Assembly (NCBI GenBank): GCA_938038205.1
Contig: CALHSA010000031.1
Span: 1 to 46,585 of the forward strand
DNA: 46,585 bases
From: an uncultured bacterium
Lineage (GTDB): Bacteria > Bdellovibrionota_C > UBA2361 > JANWWW01
Reading direction: 5' to 3'
Part shown: piece after piece, positions 26,303 to 34,854 of the stretch
Layout of the letters: each line of letters begins with the position of its first letter
Numbering within the stretch: position 1 is the first letter of the stretch
Made by a program: the position numbers and the translations under genes
The notes under the pieces: model-generated
Told to the model about the DNA's origin: nothing
The model's input: the letters and a program-made list of their open reading frames with translations, nothing else
The model's database searches: none

Positions 26303-26866
26303 TCAAATAAATTCCAATACTTCTAGGAGTAAATCGGATGAACGGTGGAAATCACTTAGAGTTAGGTAATTAAAGAGAATGATATCAGCTTTAAAGAACG
26401 TTTTTGAGAATGGTGCTTGCCTGCTTAATCTTTCCTTAACAAAACTTAAGCCCAGTTTGTTTGCTCTTGCAAAAGATTGTGCATCTGATGATCTAACAAG
26501 TATAACTTTGTGTTTAAACGGCAGTGAGTATTTTGATTCAAAATAAAGCGGGATACCAATGAATAAATTTTTGAACTTCACTTCCTTGGAGCCTACTTTT
26601 GAGATAATTGAGTGATAAACTTTTTTATGTATGAATTTTTCCCATTTTCTAAGAAGAGTTGGTTTCTTAAAAAGAAATCTTGCAAGTTTTTTTCTATCAT
26701 CTAATGGCAGGAAGCTATATTTCTTTTTAATCGATGAGTCCTTATTTAATAACTCTTTAACAATTTCATCTGCTTCATGAATTAGATTGTTCTTACTTTT
26801 CGCTCTCTTTAAAAATGTTGATTTGCCAGATGATAAATTACCAGTTACAACAAATATTCTGCCCAC
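26303..26866 (-). CDS. coaE: Dephospho-CoA kinase (divergent)
   Basis: This 187-residue P-loop kinase performs the last step of CoA synthesis. The P-loop is TGNLSSGKST (usual TGGIGSGKS). Further CoaE features are EADEIVKELL (usual DAD), FIHKKV (usual HPxV), IPLYFES (usual PLLFE) and the lid-to-end pattern RLSRQAPFSKTFFKADIILFN. The Asp-to-Glu change in the DAD motif and the Pro-to-Lys change in HPxV are deviations. The assignment rests on the ordered set of motifs rather than one strong match. Confidence 0.8.
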   Translation of the reverse strand: MGRIFVVTGNLSSGKSTFLKRAKSKNNLIHEADEIVKELLNKDSSIKKKYSFLPLDDRKKLARFLFKKPTLLRKWEKFIHKKVYHSIISKVGSKEVKFKNLFIGIPLYFESKYSLPFKHKVILVRSSDAQSFARANKLGLSFVKERLSRQAPFSKTFFKADIILFNYLTLSDFHRSSDLLLEVLEFI

Positions 26867-26893
26867 AGATTATTTATAAATTAGAATAACAGG

Positions 26894-26899
26894 TATAAT
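26894..26899 (+). promoter_or_regulatory. Perfect -10 hexamer directly upstream of the aminotransferase start
   Basis: TATAAT ends six bases before the ATG at 26906, so the normal initiation point would be the A of the start codon. The matching -35 region (TTATTT at 26871-26876) is weak. This is one of the clearest candidates for a leaderless transcript in the window. Confidence 0.4.
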
Positions 26900-26905
26900 A
26901 ATGTC

Positions 26906-27976
26906 ATGCCAGTGCGTGAATTTTATGACTTTAGAAAAAAAGTATTTGACGCTTTACCTAACAAAACTGATTTATCCTTCATCAATCCAAATTTTTTAGG
27001 AGAAAAAAAAGCGGTATTAGAGGACTATCATGAATTTTTACAAAAAAGATCCTTAAGTTATCAGGGAGCAAGGGGTAATTTAGAAGCTCGGGTTATTGCC
27101 GTTAATTTCTGGAGCTCGTTAACGGGCTTCTCTCAAGATTATAACTGTGCTTTGGTTACTTATGGTACAAAGGATAGCTTAAATATGTTTTTAACGGCTT
27201 TTTGCTTGCCTGGTCAAAAGGTTTTTTTGTTAAAACCATTTTACCCAGCTTACTTACAGATAATTCTTGCCAAGAATCTTAGAGTAACCTCGGAAATAGC
27301 TGAGGCTGACGCTTTTGTTTTTTCTGTGCCCCATAATCCGACAGGCGACTTTGATTGGATATTTTTTAACTCATTGATTGAGTATCTATCTCAAAAGCCT
27401 AATATTCCAGTATTTCTTGATTGTGTATACGCTGGGCTTTCTCCCTCTACTACTAAAGTTTGTTCTGCTTTGCGCGTTCATTGTAACAACTTATTTGAGT
27501 CATACTCTCTTTCCAAAGGATTTGGTATTGGTTCGGTTAGGGCTGGATTAGTTTTTGCTCCAAAGTCAGGGATTGATATTTTGGCTGATATTCGATCAAG
27601 GATTGACTATGGTGTATCATCCCTTGTAGAGGGGTTTATCACCGTACTGTTGAGTAAATATCATTATTTAATTAATAAAATGAAGGAAAACATGGAGCAC
27701 AGAGCAGGTATTTTTAGAGCTTTTGGTCTTGAGCAGATTATAAAATCTGAAGCAGGAATCCCTTTTATTTGGCTTGAAGATCAGCTTATAGACAGATCAT
27801 TTTGGGAAAGACTAGCATTTAACGGGTTTTTGACTATTTGGGGTGGATTCTATTTAGGTGGAAATCCAAAAGGTTTAAGAGTTAGCTTAACTGCCCCGGA
27901 GGTTCAGCTGGCAAGATTTTGTCAGCTTCTTTTATCAGAATTTAATGAATTAAAGCGTGAGGTTATTAATATTTAA
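26906..27976 (+). CDS. PLP-dependent aminotransferase, class I/II
   Basis: This 356-residue fold-type I aminotransferase has a YQGARGNLEAR segment, a GTKDSLNMFLTAF cofactor-binding stretch and VPHNPTG for substrate carboxylate/PLP contact. The PLP lysine is in SYSLSKGFGIGSVRAG. The C-terminus has the usual RVSLTAP arginine region. It could be an aspartate-, alanine- or aromatic-type enzyme; the substrate cannot be set from motifs. It is divergent from coaE, and its last 20 bases overlap the TPR gene. Confidence 0.85.
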   Translation: MPVREFYDFRKKVFDALPNKTDLSFINPNFLGEKKAVLEDYHEFLQKRSLSYQGARGNLEARVIAVNFWSSLTGFSQDYNCALVTYGTKDSLNMFLTAFCLPGQKVFLLKPFYPAYLQIILAKNLRVTSEIAEADAFVFSVPHNPTGDFDWIFFNSLIEYLSQKPNIPVFLDCVYAGLSPSTTKVCSALRVHCNNLFESYSLSKGFGIGSVRAGLVFAPKSGIDILADIRSRIDYGVSSLVEGFITVLLSKYHYLINKMKENMEHRAGIFRAFGLEQIIKSEAGIPFIWLEDQLIDRSFWERLAFNGFLTIWGGFYLGGNPKGLRVSLTAPEVQLARFCQLLLSEFNELKREVINI

Positions 27977-29009
27977 ATTCTACCTTTTAATTTTCCCTCT
28001 CATTTTTGCGCAAGACTCGTGTACTAAGCTTATTGAAACTGCCAACCAAGAGTTGAAAAGTCAGGGCTCTCAGGAATCTAAAAAAAAATTACTTTTAGAG
28101 GTAACTACAAAATGCCCAAAAGCACCAGAGGCGTTTTACAATTTGGCTGTCATATTTTTCCAGGAATCAAATTATGTTAAAGCGCTGGAATATGTTTCAA
28201 AAGCGTTAGAAGAGCAAACTAATGATAAATTTTTTGTTTTGGCATTAGCCTCGGCTTTAAAAATTTCAAATAGAGCTCAGTTTGAGAGCATCTTTAAGAA
28301 AGCATCAGTTCAAGCGAAAAAGGAGTTATTGCAGAGAGTTCAAAATTCTTCTGAGGTAAATTTCATTTTAGATTTTTTGGAGCCTCAGCTAGCTTGTGAT
28401 TTCATTCGATTAGCTTTTAAGTTCAGTTTTAATGACTTTGTTTTAAATAATTATCAACTTTGTAGAGATCAGCCTTTAGCCTCATTTTATGAAATTATAG
28501 TTAAATATTTAAGGGGTAATGAGATAACACCTTCAGATGTAGAGCAAATTACTTTATATGATCTTGGGCTTTTAAAGGAGCATGAACTGGTGAAAATTTT
28601 GGAAATTTTCTCGCGAGCAAGTTTGTTTCAAGAGGCAGAGCTGATCTTCAGAAGGTTAAAAAAAAGTAACAACTTAACTCCGGACTATTCATGTTTAGGA
28701 GCTTACGTACTAGCGAATAGAAAAAAAATCGCTGAAGCAAAAGAATATTACCTTGGGCCTTTGTGTAAATCTTGGGAATGTTTTGATTTATGTGCTCGAG
28801 CTGCCTACATTTCAGGAGATTTTAATTCAGCTAGAACAATTATTGAGGATGGACTAAAGATACATCCAGACTCTCCTTATTTGTACAATTCTTTAGGGGT
28901 TATTCACAGGTCTTTAGGCAATAGACGGGAAGCCAGAGAGATGTTTAAAAAGGCTTTGGATTTAAAACCGGATTTTAAGGAAGCTCAGCACAATCTTGAT
29001 CTAAATTAA
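27957..29009 (+). CDS. Exported TPR-repeat protein
   Basis: This 350-residue protein starts at a GTG inside the aminotransferase gene. An N-terminal signal peptide (RLLIFKFYLLIFPLIFAQ) precedes a helical repeat protein. TPR units are visible at about 55-90 (APEAFYNLAVIFFQESNYVKALEYVSKAL) and 300-345 (SPYLYNSLGVIHRSLGNRREAREMFKKALDLKP). TPRs act as protein-binding scaffolds; the location should be the periplasm. The partner is unknown. It overlaps the convergent DUF5658 gene by four bases. Confidence 0.75.
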   Translation: MRLLIFKFYLLIFPLIFAQDSCTKLIETANQELKSQGSQESKKKLLLEVTTKCPKAPEAFYNLAVIFFQESNYVKALEYVSKALEEQTNDKFFVLALASALKISNRAQFESIFKKASVQAKKELLQRVQNSSEVNFILDFLEPQLACDFIRLAFKFSFNDFVLNNYQLCRDQPLASFYEIIVKYLRGNEITPSDVEQITLYDLGLLKEHELVKILEIFSRASLFQEAELIFRRLKKSNNLTPDYSCLGAYVLANRKKIAEAKEYYLGPLCKSWECFDLCARAAYISGDFNSARTIIEDGLKIHPDSPYLYNSLGVIHRSLGNRREAREMFKKALDLKPDFKEAQHNLDLN

Positions 29010-29413
29010 AAAAAGATCAACTCTTTAATATGTGCTATAGCTTGAGTTAGCGACCATCCAAACAAAATTAATGACCACGGCATAATAGCACAGATAAGGT
29101 AAAAAGCAGTGAGACTCCATAAGCCGTTTTTGACTAAATTCTCTTTTATCTCCGAGAAGTACATAAATATCACGGCAATAATAGCCAAGGACTTCATAAC
29201 AAACAAGCTAAAAGCTGCTCCCCAGTGTTCCATTAAAAATCTCAACAAAGGATTGCCTTCAAATTCAATGCCAAAGGTGCTTACCCCAAAAAAAGTTAAA
29301 AAGCCATCCAAAACCTGAAGAATTATCATTGCGCTAGCTAAAGTCCACATCTCGACTTTGCGAAAATGCTCTGTTGGTAAGCTCAGGGTAAAAATATTAC
29401 GCTTTTCTGACAC
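29006..29413 (-). CDS. DUF5658-like small membrane protein
   Basis: This 135-residue protein has three or four membrane helices. The segment LQVLDGFLTFFGVSTFGIEFEGNPLLRFLM fits the DUF5658 pattern, in which an early Asp (LxxxDxxLT) and a (E/F)xNP motif lie in the first helices. A following K in the third segment (FVMKSLAI) is also typical. No function is known for the family. It is the downstream member of a pair with the DUF1844 gene. Confidence 0.65.
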   Translation of the reverse strand: MSEKRNIFTLSLPTEHFRKVEMWTLASAMIILQVLDGFLTFFGVSTFGIEFEGNPLLRFLMEHWGAAFSLFVMKSLAIIAVIFMYFSEIKENLVKNGLWSLTAFYLICAIMPWSLILFGWSLTQAIAHIKELIFF

Positions 29414-29446
29414 TAAGGTTTAAAAGTCGGAAGAAAAAAAGAAATT

Positions 29447-29905
29447 TTAAGTCTTTTTAGACTGAAATCTACCCATTACGTCTACATATTTTAACTTTAA
29501 TGTTGAAGTAATGTTCTGGATTAGCTCATTCTCTTCAGGGGTTAGATTACCTTTGGTTTTATGTTTTAAAACATCAAGAACATCAATGGTATTCCTGGCA
29601 GCCTCAAGGTCTATTGGAGCTCCTGGAACACCGGTTGCTTCGCCAAGATGTATCAAAGCTTGCTGAGCTAAGCTTAAAACAAGAGTGCTGAAGGACACCG
29701 ATAAGTTTTCCTCCTCATAATGTTTTTGTTCATTTACTATTCGATCTTTTTCAGAAGAGACTTGATTTTCTACCCTGGAATTAGTTCCGTTTTCTTTTAC
29801 CTCTGAGGTTTGATTTTGACTAATATCTACACTTTCTTTCTCATTTCCTTCTGAGTCAAACCTTCTTCGATCAATCACCTTGAATTTCGATGGATTCTCC
29901 TCCAT
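29447..29905 (-). CDS. DUF1844 protein with a charged N-terminal extension
   Basis: This 152-residue protein has a disordered, Glu/Ser/Asn-rich N-terminus (about 1-65). The DUF1844 domain (about 66-145) has the pattern VSFSTLVLSLAQQALIHLGE, DLEAARNTIDVLDVLKHKTKGNLTPEE and LKLKYVDVMGR. The family is common in deltaproteobacterial-type, acidobacterial and PVC genomes and has no known function. No catalytic residues are evident. It lies divergent from the PhnP-like hydrolase gene. Confidence 0.85.
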   Translation of the reverse strand: MEENPSKFKVIDRRRFDSEGNEKESVDISQNQTSEVKENGTNSRVENQVSSEKDRIVNEQKHYEEENLSVSFSTLVLSLAQQALIHLGEATGVPGAPIDLEAARNTIDVLDVLKHKTKGNLTPEENELIQNITSTLKLKYVDVMGRFQSKKT

Positions 29906-29941
29906 ACAAATATAATGTTAACATACTTTAGCTAAAATTCT

Positions 29942-30742
29942 ATGAATTTCAAAGTACGTGTACTAGGTTGTGGAGATTCGCTCGGGGTACCAAGGTTGGG
30001 GTGTTATTGCAATGTTTGTTCTTCAGGATTGGATAAAAATAGAAGAACCAGAAGCTCGATTGCAATTTTTTTTGATTCAGGTTGGTTTATAATAGATGCC
30101 ACTCCCGATTTAAAAAACCAGCTTTTGCCATTGAAAGTTGATTATAATAAGTTTCTAGGGGTTTTATTTTCACACCCCCATGCTGATCACATACTTGGTA
30201 TCGAAGATTTAAGATCAATTTCTCTTTCTTTAAGGAAAGAATTAAGTATATACGCATCCCATGAAACCTTAATTGAAATATATTCAAGGTTTTTTTATCG
30301 AGTCAGTTACATTCGGAAAAAAGTTAATGCGTTACCTTGGGATACTTTGAATAGTATTCTTATTAATCACGGCGAAGTGTTTAACCTTGATGGGGTAAAT
30401 ATAGTTCCTTTTTTTGCTTATCATGGAGATATTAAGGTCACTGGTTTTAGAATTCATGATTTTGCATATCTTCCGGATTGTAAAATTTTACCCGATGAAT
30501 CTAGGATTTTGCTGAAAAATGTTCAAACCTTGATTCTTGGGGCGTTGTGGTCAAAGAATAAGGCGGAGATCATGAATCCTAAACACCTTACTGTTGAAGA
30601 AGCTGTGGAACTTGGCGAAGAGTTAAAAGTTGAGAGACTGTATTTAACGCACTTGAGTCACAAAGTTGATTATTATGAGGACATGAAGATGTTACCAAAT
30701 TGGGTTGAATTTTGCTATGATGGTTTAGAGATTGAGCAATAG
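29942..30742 (+). CDS. PhnP-like metallo-beta-lactamase-fold hydrolase
   Basis: This 266-residue MBL-fold protein begins with VRVLGCGDSLGVPRLGCYCNVC. The glycine-rich start and paired cysteines are typical of PhnP-type cyclic phosphodiesterases. The metal motif is SHPHADHILGIEDLR. Downstream histidines lie in AYHGDIKVTGFRI and YLTHLSHK. Likely a cyclic phosphate diesterase or a related tRNA/nucleotide hydrolase. No phn genes are nearby, so a general housekeeping role is more likely than phosphonate use. Its end overlaps the next gene by 11 bases. Confidence 0.82.
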   Translation: MNFKVRVLGCGDSLGVPRLGCYCNVCSSGLDKNRRTRSSIAIFFDSGWFIIDATPDLKNQLLPLKVDYNKFLGVLFSHPHADHILGIEDLRSISLSLRKELSIYASHETLIEIYSRFFYRVSYIRKKVNALPWDTLNSILINHGEVFNLDGVNIVPFFAYHGDIKVTGFRIHDFAYLPDCKILPDESRILLKNVQTLILGALWSKNKAEIMNPKHLTVEEAVELGEELKVERLYLTHLSHKVDYYEDMKMLPNWVEFCYDGLEIEQ

Positions 30743-31940
30743 TTATTGGGATCTAAGTAAAAAATATGTAGTTGATACTTATGATCCTCTTCAGATTATT
30801 GTTGAAAGAGCAGAGGGTTGTTACTACATAGACACGGAAGGAAAAAGATATTTAAACTTTACAGCTGCCTACTCAGCGCAAAATTGGGGGATTTTAAATG
30901 AGAGATTCATAGAGGTAATGGCTAAACAAGCTTACAAACTTCCATTAACCTCCCGGGCTATTGAAAACACTGTACTACCCATCTTTGCAAAAGAGGCTTG
31001 TGAACTTTTTGGCTACGATAAATTGATTCCAATGAACTCAGGAGCAGAGGCAGTAGAAACTGCAATAAAAGTTGCGAGAAGATGGGGTAGTGGAGTTAAA
31101 GGAGTACCTGAAAATTCAGGAGAAATTATTGTTTTTAACAACAACTTTGCTGGTAGAACGATTACAATAATCAGTTTCTCGGAAGAGGGATCTGAAACTG
31201 AAATGAAAAAAGGTTTTGGCCCTTTCACCCCTGGCTTTAAATTATGTGAACTTAACAACCTAGATATGTTTAAACAACTAGTGACAAATAACACAATCGC
31301 TGTTCTGTTAGAGCCGATTCAAGGTGAGGGGGGTATTAATGTTATTGATAGCTCGTTCTATCAAGCTTTATACGACCTATCGAAAGAGCATAGATTCCTT
31401 TTAATTGCTGATGAAATTCAATGTGGATTATTTAGGGCTGGTAAACTTGTTTGTTCTGATTGGTTTAGGGTTAAGCCAGATATTTTAATTTTAGGCAAAT
31501 CTCTCGGAGGTGGCTTATTACCGGTGTCAGTGGTGCTTGGTTCTGAGAATGTATTCTCTCAAATGAGAGTTGGCAGTCATGGTTCAACGTTTGGCGGAAG
31601 TCCTCTTGCTGCTAGAGTTGGTTTAGAGGTTGTTCGTTATTTAAAAGAAAATCGAAATCAGCTTGAGGCAGAGGTAATTAGAAAGGGTGAAAAAATACTA
31701 AGGTTTTTAAAAGATTTAAAGTCAAATAGGATTGCGGATTTACGGGGATTAGGTTTAATGATTGGAATGGAGCTAAAGTGTGATGTTAAAGATTTTATAA
31801 TAAAATGTGCTTATGAAGGCCTAATTGTAGGCAAGGCTCGAAATAACACTATTAGACTTACTCCACCTTTAATAATTAGTGATGAAGATATTGAGTTTGC
31901 TCTTAGTGTTCTGGAGAACGTTCTGTCGAGCGAGTTTTAA
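30732..31940 (+). CDS. rocD: Class III aminotransferase, ornithine aminotransferase type
   Basis: This 402-residue PLP enzyme starts at a TTG. It has the RocD pattern TYDPLQIIVERAEGCYYIDTEGKRYLNF, TAAYSAQNWG, LTSRAIEN, NSGAEAVETAIKVARRWG with VKG, LLIADEIQCG and the PLP lysine in LGKSLGGGLLPVS. It should convert ornithine and 2-oxoglutarate to glutamate semialdehyde and glutamate. Acetylornithine aminotransferase is the main alternative, but the TAAYSAxNxG and LTSRA segments favour ornithine type. It overlaps the PhnP-like gene by 11 bases. Confidence 0.85.
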   Translation: MSNSYWDLSKKYVVDTYDPLQIIVERAEGCYYIDTEGKRYLNFTAAYSAQNWGILNERFIEVMAKQAYKLPLTSRAIENTVLPIFAKEACELFGYDKLIPMNSGAEAVETAIKVARRWGSGVKGVPENSGEIIVFNNNFAGRTITIISFSEEGSETEMKKGFGPFTPGFKLCELNNLDMFKQLVTNNTIAVLLEPIQGEGGINVIDSSFYQALYDLSKEHRFLLIADEIQCGLFRAGKLVCSDWFRVKPDILILGKSLGGGLLPVSVVLGSENVFSQMRVGSHGSTFGGSPLAARVGLEVVRYLKENRNQLEAEVIRKGEKILRFLKDLKSNRIADLRGLGLMIGMELKCDVKDFIIKCAYEGLIVGKARNNTIRLTPPLIISDEDIEFALSVLENVLSSEF

Positions 31941-31983
31941 TTTAAATCTTCTCGTAATGTAATAATGTTTATAAAATTATAGT

Positions 31984-32292
31984 GTGGTTATCCATCCTTT
32001 TATTTTTTTTCTTTTAACGCTTATTTTTAGTATCCCGGTTATAATTGTAGGCACATTTCAACTCAAAGATCTTCACAAGAGGGTATTTAATGATAAGAAA
32101 AAAGAAATTAATTTTTACCTATTAAATCAGAATCATCCAATGATAAGAGAGGAGAAGAGTTTAGCGTCTCCTAAAAATAATAATAATGATCAAGAGGGAA
32201 TAAACTGGAGAGAAATGTTTAACAAACTGTACATTATGTTTATAACTCCGCCATTAAATGAAAAAAATAACAAATCTAAAGGGAAATCTTGA
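31984..32292 (+). CDS. Small single-pass membrane protein of unknown function
   Basis: This is a 102-residue ORF with a GTG start (MVIHPFIFFLLTLIFSIPVIIVGTF). One membrane helix at residues 5-25 is followed by a polar, Lys/Asn-rich cytoplasmic or periplasmic tail. There are no recognised motifs. Its TGA overlaps the TTG start of the following lipoprotein by four bases, which supports it being a real gene. Its own start choice is uncertain. Confidence 0.55.
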   Translation: MVIHPFIFFLLTLIFSIPVIIVGTFQLKDLHKRVFNDKKKEINFYLLNQNHPMIREEKSLASPKNNNNDQEGINWREMFNKLYIMFITPPLNEKNNKSKGKS

Positions 32293-32915
32293 GGTTTTTA
32301 AATCTCGCGGTTCTATTTTTTTTATTTGGATGCTCTGGGGTTTTTATTAAGTCTAAAACTGAAAAAAATATAACGTTGGAGCATTATCTTAGTGTAAGGA
32401 ATAACGAAGTAGTTTTAAATGCTCCATTTAGGTTTCCTCTCAATCATCCGTATGGAATTACTTTGGCAACTTTGAAGTTAGGAAGGATTTGTGATCAAAG
32501 TGAGGTTAGTGGTGTTGGCAGTGGTGAGGTTGTAAATGTTGCACTCGTGTCAAAACTTCAGGACTGTGATACAGTTCAGATTGTAATTGTCTCGGGGCGG
32601 TTTGCGAACAATACTAAAAATTTCCAAAACGCTACTCCTTGGCTTTCTTCAGTTGAACTAATTCCTCAGCTTGTTAATTGCCTTTCTGAGTCATGCTATT
32701 CAAAAGTCCAAGCAAAGATTAAAATTGGTTGGCCAGAGGATTTTCTTAACGATTTAAAGATTAATTTAGTGTTTTTTAATAATACAACAGGTGATAGGTT
32801 AAAAGAAGATACCAGGATTGTTCCAGCTAAAACAGAGACTCTTGAGCTTGAGTATCAGTTGCCTGTTGATGTGAGTGTTTTTAATGTATCAGTTGAAGTA
32901 GAGCTTCTTACTTAA
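32289..32915 (+). CDS. Putative lipoprotein of unknown function
   Basis: This 208-residue protein has a TTG start. The signal sequence RFLNLAVLFFLFGC places the lipobox (LFGC) at Cys 15, so the mature protein is lipid-anchored in the envelope. The mature part is beta-rich with four further cysteines (two as CLSESC) that could form disulphides. I recognise no family. It is translationally coupled to the small membrane protein before it and overlaps the convergent fliG by four bases. Confidence 0.65.
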   Translation: MRFLNLAVLFFLFGCSGVFIKSKTEKNITLEHYLSVRNNEVVLNAPFRFPLNHPYGITLATLKLGRICDQSEVSGVGSGEVVNVALVSKLQDCDTVQIVIVSGRFANNTKNFQNATPWLSSVELIPQLVNCLSESCYSKVQAKIKIGWPEDFLNDLKINLVFFNNTTGDRLKEDTRIVPAKTETLELEYQLPVDVSVFNVSVEVELLT

Positions 32916-33910
32916 ACGTATTGCTCCTCAGCTCCTCCACCAATAGCAATTTTACCCTCTGCTTCAAGTTTCCTAATTATATCTATTATTTGTTGTTGAG
33001 CTTTTTCAACATCTTTAACTTTTACTGGGCCCATTGCTGAAAGGTCATCTTTAATCATTTCAGCGGCTCTTTGACTGACATTCCTGAAAATGAGAGATTT
33101 AATATCCTCAGATGCTGTTTTAAGTGCCAAAACGAGTAAATCTCTTGGCACCTCTTTGAGGACGGTTTGAATACTCCTGTCATCCAGCTTTTTAATATCC
33201 TCAAAAGTAAACATTAGATTACGAATCTCTTCTGCCAACTCGGGTTGAGTTTCCTCTAATTCTCCCAGTATTCTTGTTTCAATTTTTCGATCTACGTAGT
33301 TTAAGATATTTGCCACAGCTTTAGGACCCCCGGTTTCCTCATCCCTGGTAAGTAAAGTTCCCCTTAGTTGATTTTTTAAAACCTCTCTAACTTCATCTAC
33401 TACCTCTGCTTTAACCGGGCCTAGTTTTGCTATTCTTTGTATAATGTCTAGCTGTTCTTCCTCTGGTAAAGCTTGAATAACTTGAGCTGCTATATCAGGA
33501 GGAATTTTTGCAAGAAGAAATGCTGCAGTCTGAGGATGTTAACCCGATATAAACCCAACCAGGATGTTAAGTGGAGTATCTGATATAATTTGAGCTATCG
33601 ATTCTTTTTTTGCTCCAGTAATGTAGTCTAGTAAGCTTTCAGCATTTGCTCCAAAGGCACCTGCTATTACCTCTTTGGCAAACTCTTTACCATCAACCAA
33701 AACTGTTTTTCCGGCCTTAAGCATGTTTCTAAACTCTTTGGCAATTTGGAATTGAGTTTCTCTATCTAATTCTGATACTGACATGAATGCTCGGGAAATT
33801 TTCTTGACCTCATGCTCAGAAAGATGTTGCAATATCTTTGATGCTGCATCCTTCCCTAGTGTTAGCAAAGTTAGTGCTGCTTTCTCAGTTGAAGATAACT
33901 CTCGAGGCAC
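32912..33910 (-). pseudogene. fliG: fliG, flagellar motor switch gene interrupted by one in-frame TAA
   Basis: A 333-codon frame runs from a GTG at 33910 to the stop at 32912, the usual FliG length (about 330-345). Codon 124 (33541-33539) is TAA. Before it are 123 residues of FliG N-domain (SSTEKAALTLLTLGKDAASKILQHLSE). After it the frame continues with HPQTAAFLLAKIPPDIAAQVI, the middle domain, and the full C-domain (LMFTFEDIKKLDDRSIQ, MGPVKVKDVEKAQQQI). FliG normally has EHPQT here, so a single GAA-to-TAA change explains the break. AAGGA precedes the GTG by five bases. No other lesion is seen. It is a recent nonsense mutation, a sequencing error, or a read-through site. No flagellar genes adjoin it. 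Confidence 0.88.
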
Positions 33911-33936
33911 TATTTTCCTTGATTTTTTGATGAAAT

Positions 33937-34854
33937 ATGGAGCTAGAAAGTTTCATTGACAGATTATCCAAGGATGTTTTGCGGAGTTTAAAGAGACTAG
34001 CTAGCGAAAAAAAATTAAAACAGAACAGAATTTTTGTTTTTACAAACTCAAGACTTTTTTTATCATTTTACCCAAATGTAAGAGAGTATCATGCTGCGCT
34101 GTATTTGTCAGATTTATTTATTAATAACGGTATTCTTTGCCCAAAACCGGTTTTGGCTATAAAGCACTATAGAGTTATTTTTTATGAGTATGTTTACGGT
34201 CAGCTTATAGCAGAGCTTAAATTTGGCTTAAATAAAACGCTAGAATCAGCTCTGGAGATCTGTCAGAAACTTCATAAACTTAATGTTGATTCTAAATATT
34301 TAGCTTTAGGGCCTATGACTAAATCTTCATTTTTTCGGATACTAGATTCTGTTGTTAGAATCTCAAATGCAGCTGGACTAAAATTTAATAGGAAGAGCCT
34401 GTCTAAAGAGTGCAGTAATATCTTGGATAGAGTTTTTAAAAAAGGTAGAAAATTTAGTTTCATTCACCATGATTTTCAAGGTCGAAACCTTATAAAAACT
34501 AAAAAAGGTATTTATATAACGGATTTTGAGAGGGCCCGGATTGGTCTACCTGAGTGGGATATTTCTGCGCTTATTTTTAGTTCATCATTAAAATGGTCTT
34601 TTGATAGAAAACTAAATTTTCTTTGTGAGATTTGTAGCAGATTAAAATTGAACTATGAAGATGTTATTTTGGTTAGTTTTTTACGTCTACTACGCGGAGT
34701 TGAAAGACGCTTACAAGTACTTGAAAACCCTGATAAGCAGTATTTTGTCCAATCATTCAAATCCACTCTTATCCAAATCGGGGAATTATCCAGGGTCTTG
34801 GGTTTGGAAAATTTTGAAAACTTCTGTAAAGAACTAATCAACTACCAAAGCTAA
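33937..34854 (+). CDS. APH/choline kinase-like phosphotransferase
   Basis: This 305-residue protein kinase-like enzyme has a catalytic loop HHDFQGRNLI (about 176-185), matching HxDxxxxN, and a metal-binding DFE (ITDFERARIG) in place of DFG/DWE. EWDISALIF follows, as in APH-type kinases. The N-lobe is short and has FYEYVYG at the hinge. Substrate unknown: sugar, lipid head-group or small metabolite. LPS core kinases are also possible. It lies divergent from fliG and overlaps the convergent SpoA gene by 21 bases. Confidence 0.75.
   Translation: MELESFIDRLSKDVLRSLKRLASEKKLKQNRIFVFTNSRLFLSFYPNVREYHAALYLSDLFINNGILCPKPVLAIKHYRVIFYEYVYGQLIAELKFGLNKTLESALEICQKLHKLNVDSKYLALGPMTKSSFFRILDSVVRISNAAGLKFNRKSLSKECSNILDRVFKKGRKFSFIHHDFQGRNLIKTKKGIYITDFERARIGLPEWDISALIFSSSLKWSFDRKLNFLCEICSRLKLNYEDVILVSFLRLLRGVERRLQVLENPDKQYFVQSFKSTLIQIGELSRVLGLENFENFCKELINYQS

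Noticed and set aside
32912-33316. The fliG 3' half as an independent gene
   Set aside because: It is in frame with the 5' half, begins in the middle of a domain boundary region at a GTG with no good ribosome-binding site, and the intervening codons encode normal FliG sequence.
33539-33541. Reassignment of TAA as a sense codon
   Set aside because: TAA ends many other genes in the window at the expected family length (for example argS-adjacent pilSR, rplN, gcvH), so a changed genetic code is not supported.
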